Shown here: positions 50,187 through 51,381 of the stretch, in pieces | Position numbering within the stretch: position 1 is the first letter of the stretch | Layout of the letters: each line of letters starts with the position of its first letter | Source: Comamonadaceae bacterium | GTDB lineage: Bacteria; Pseudomonadota; Gammaproteobacteria; Burkholderiales; Burkholderiaceae_C | Assembly: GCA_004144865.1 (NCBI GenBank) | Contig: SEAY01000011.1 | Location: 1-51,381, forward strand | Reading direction: 5' to 3' | Length of the DNA: 51,381 nt | The notes under the pieces: generated by a model | Databases searched by the model: none | The model's input: the letters and a program-made list of their open reading frames with translations, nothing else | Told to the model about the DNA's origin: nothing | Made by a program: the position numbers and the translations under genes

Positions 50187-51381
50187 ATGCAGAGATCCTT
50201 CTTCGGCCTCGCACTGGTGCTGGGGCTGGTATCGGCCGTGGGGCCGTTCGCCATCGACATGTACCTGCCGGCGCTGCCCACCATCGGGCGCGCGCTCGGC
50301 GCCTCGCCCGCCACCGTGCAGGCCAGCCTGATCGTCTTCTTCCTCGCCCTCGGCCTGGCGCAGGTGGTCTACGGGCCGGTGTCCGACATGCTGGGACGCA
50401 AGGGGCCGCTGTACTTCGGCCTCGCGCTGTTCGCGGCGGGCAGCATCGGCTGCGCGGTGGCGCCGGACGCGACGACGCTGGTGGCGATGCGCTTCGTGCA
50501 GGGGCTGGGCGCCTGCGCCGGCATGGTGATCCCGCGCGCGGTGGTGCGCGACCTGCACACGGGCACCGAGGCGGCGCGGCTGATGTCCCTGCTGATGCTG
50601 GTGTTCAGCGTGTCGCCCATCCTGGCGCCGCTCACCGGCAGCCTGCTGATCGAAGCCTTCGGCTGGCGCGCCGTGTTCTGGGCCGTCGTCGGGGCCGCGG
50701 CGCTGGCGGCGATCCTCCTGTACACCAGCTTGCCCGAGACGCGTCCGCCGGAAGAGCGCGTGGGCAGCAGCTTCCGCAGCGCGCTGCAGTCGTACGCGGT
50801 GCTGCTGCGCGACCGGCATTTCCTGGGCCTGTCGCTGATCGGCGGCTTCGGCGTGGCGAGCTTCTTCGCCTACTTGGCGACCTCCTCCTTCGTGCTCATC
50901 GATCACTACGGGCTGAGCCCGCGGCAGTACAGCGTCGCCTTCGCGGCGAACGCGGCCTCGTTCATTGGCGCGTCGCAGCTCACCGCGCGCTGGGGCAGCC
51001 GCTTCGGGCTGGCGCGCATGGTGAAGGTCGCGGTGACGGCCTACGCGATCGTGATGGCCCTCGCGCTCCTGCTGCAGCTGGCGGGCGTGGACCAGCTCGC
51101 TGTGTTGCTGGGGATGCTGTTCGTGGGCTACGGCGCTCTGGGCCTGGTCGTGCCGGCGACCATGGTGCTGTCGATGGACGACCACGGCCCGATCGCGGGC
51201 GCGGCGTCGGCGCTGGGCGGGACGCTGCACTTCGTGTGCGGCATCCTCGTCATGGGAACGGTGAGCGTGTTCGCCAACGGCGACCCCGTGCCGATGCTGG
51301 CCGCCATCGCGGGCAGTGCGGCGCTGGCCTGTGCGTTCGCGTGGGGGACGCTGGGGCGGGAGGGGCGGGCCGCCACTGCGT
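50187..51381 (+). CDS. Bcr/CflA family multidrug efflux MFS transporter (3' end outside window)
   Basis: 398 codons and one extra base are inside the window; the gene runs off the edge. It begins MQRSFFGLALVLGLVSAVGP and contains the DHA1 signatures AIDMYLPALPTIGRAL, YGPVSDMLGRKGPLYFG (motif A) and RFVQGLGACAGMVIPRAVVR (motif C-like), with about 12 helices of which nearly all are visible. The Bcr/CflA subgroup exports bicyclomycin, chloramphenicol or sulfonamide-like compounds in characterised members. It is divergent from gspF at 63 bp. Confidence 0.9.
   Translation, partial: MQRSFFGLALVLGLVSAVGPFAIDMYLPALPTIGRALGASPATVQASLIVFFLALGLAQVVYGPVSDMLGRKGPLYFGLALFAAGSIGCAVAPDATTLVAMRFVQGLGACAGMVIPRAVVRDLHTGTEAARLMSLLMLVFSVSPILAPLTGSLLIEAFGWRAVFWAVVGAAALAAILLYTSLPETRPPEERVGSSFRSALQSYAVLLRDRHFLGLSLIGGFGVASFFAYLATSSFVLIDHYGLSPRQYSVAFAANAASFIGASQLTARWGSRFGLARMVKVAVTAYAIVMALALLLQLAGVDQLAVLLGMLFVGYGALGLVVPATMVLSMDDHGPIAGAASALGGTLHFVCGILVMGTVSVFANGDPVPMLAAIAGSAALACAFAWGTLGREGRAATA

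Overview
The window is a GC-rich chromosomal segment (high GC judged by eye, not computed) from a betaproteobacterium of the Burkholderiales, most likely Comamonadaceae (Ramlibacter/Variovorax-like). This rests on the rpoA-rplQ end of the ribosomal protein operon, the hut genes with HutF/HutG, the TctC/Bug solute-binding protein with a CaiB-type CoA-transferase, several small proteins typical of the order, and very dense coding with many 1-8 nt overlaps. It holds about 57 protein genes, two tRNAs (initiator Met and Arg-CCG), one FMN riboswitch, three different REP-like palindromic elements and several operator-like palindromes. No CRISPR array, insertion sequence, prophage or integrase was seen.

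Layout. 0-3 kb: end of rpoA, rplQ, tRNA-fMet with its own terminator, a GST, then an OsmC/DUF2892 pair divergent from a cytochrome c lipoprotein, with an FNR-like box between them. 2.9-13.6 kb: a complete histidine utilisation regulon. hutC-hutD-hutI-hutG-hutF runs left and hutU-hutH plus a NitT/TauT-type ABC transporter runs right. They share a roughly 100 bp control region with two identical HutC-like operator cores around a third palindrome. The transporter ATPase carries a REP element in frame at its N terminus. 13.5-19.6 kb: DUF3455 lipoprotein, membrane protein, a hemerythrin gene behind a second FNR-like box, a stand-alone MIP18/DUF59-like protein, an alpha/beta hydrolase, tRNA-Arg, a two-haem cytochrome c5, and a TauE/SafE permease.

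19.6-26 kb: LysR regulator with a divergent mmsA-GMC oxidoreductase unit (alcohol to aldehyde to acyl-CoA logic), followed by an AtuA-family protein. The GMC transcript ends in a structured 3' region and terminator. 26-31.1 kb: an Mla-like MCE lipid transport operon (STAS-MlaE permease, ATPase, MCE protein, ABC auxiliary lipoprotein) that continues into a cyclic-nucleotide-binding protein and an AcuI-type reductase. 31.1-33.6 kb: ribB under an FMN riboswitch, a DMT exporter, and a DUF305 membrane protein.

33.6-41.5 kb looks accessory: an MFS-HlyD-NmrA efflux operon divergent from a winged-helix/TPR regulator, a DHFR-like reductase, a VOC protein, a PepSY protein and two unknowns. 41.6-47.6 kb: an osmoprotectant binding protein-permease fusion without a visible ATPase, a SemiSWEET, and a LysR-controlled TctC-CoA transferase-CitE-like lyase unit for import and cleavage of an organic acid. 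47.6-51.4 kb: DUF2200, 5'-nucleotidase, an isolated GspF, and a Bcr/CflA exporter cut by the window end.

I do not see one clearly new defence or mobile system. The most distinctive observations are the REP element translated inside the transporter ATPase, the two FNR-like boxes in front of redox and iron genes, the structured 3' region of the GMC transcript, the cNMP-binding/AcuI extension of the MCE operon, and the organic acid CoA-lyase unit next to a perfect 10+3+10 palindrome.
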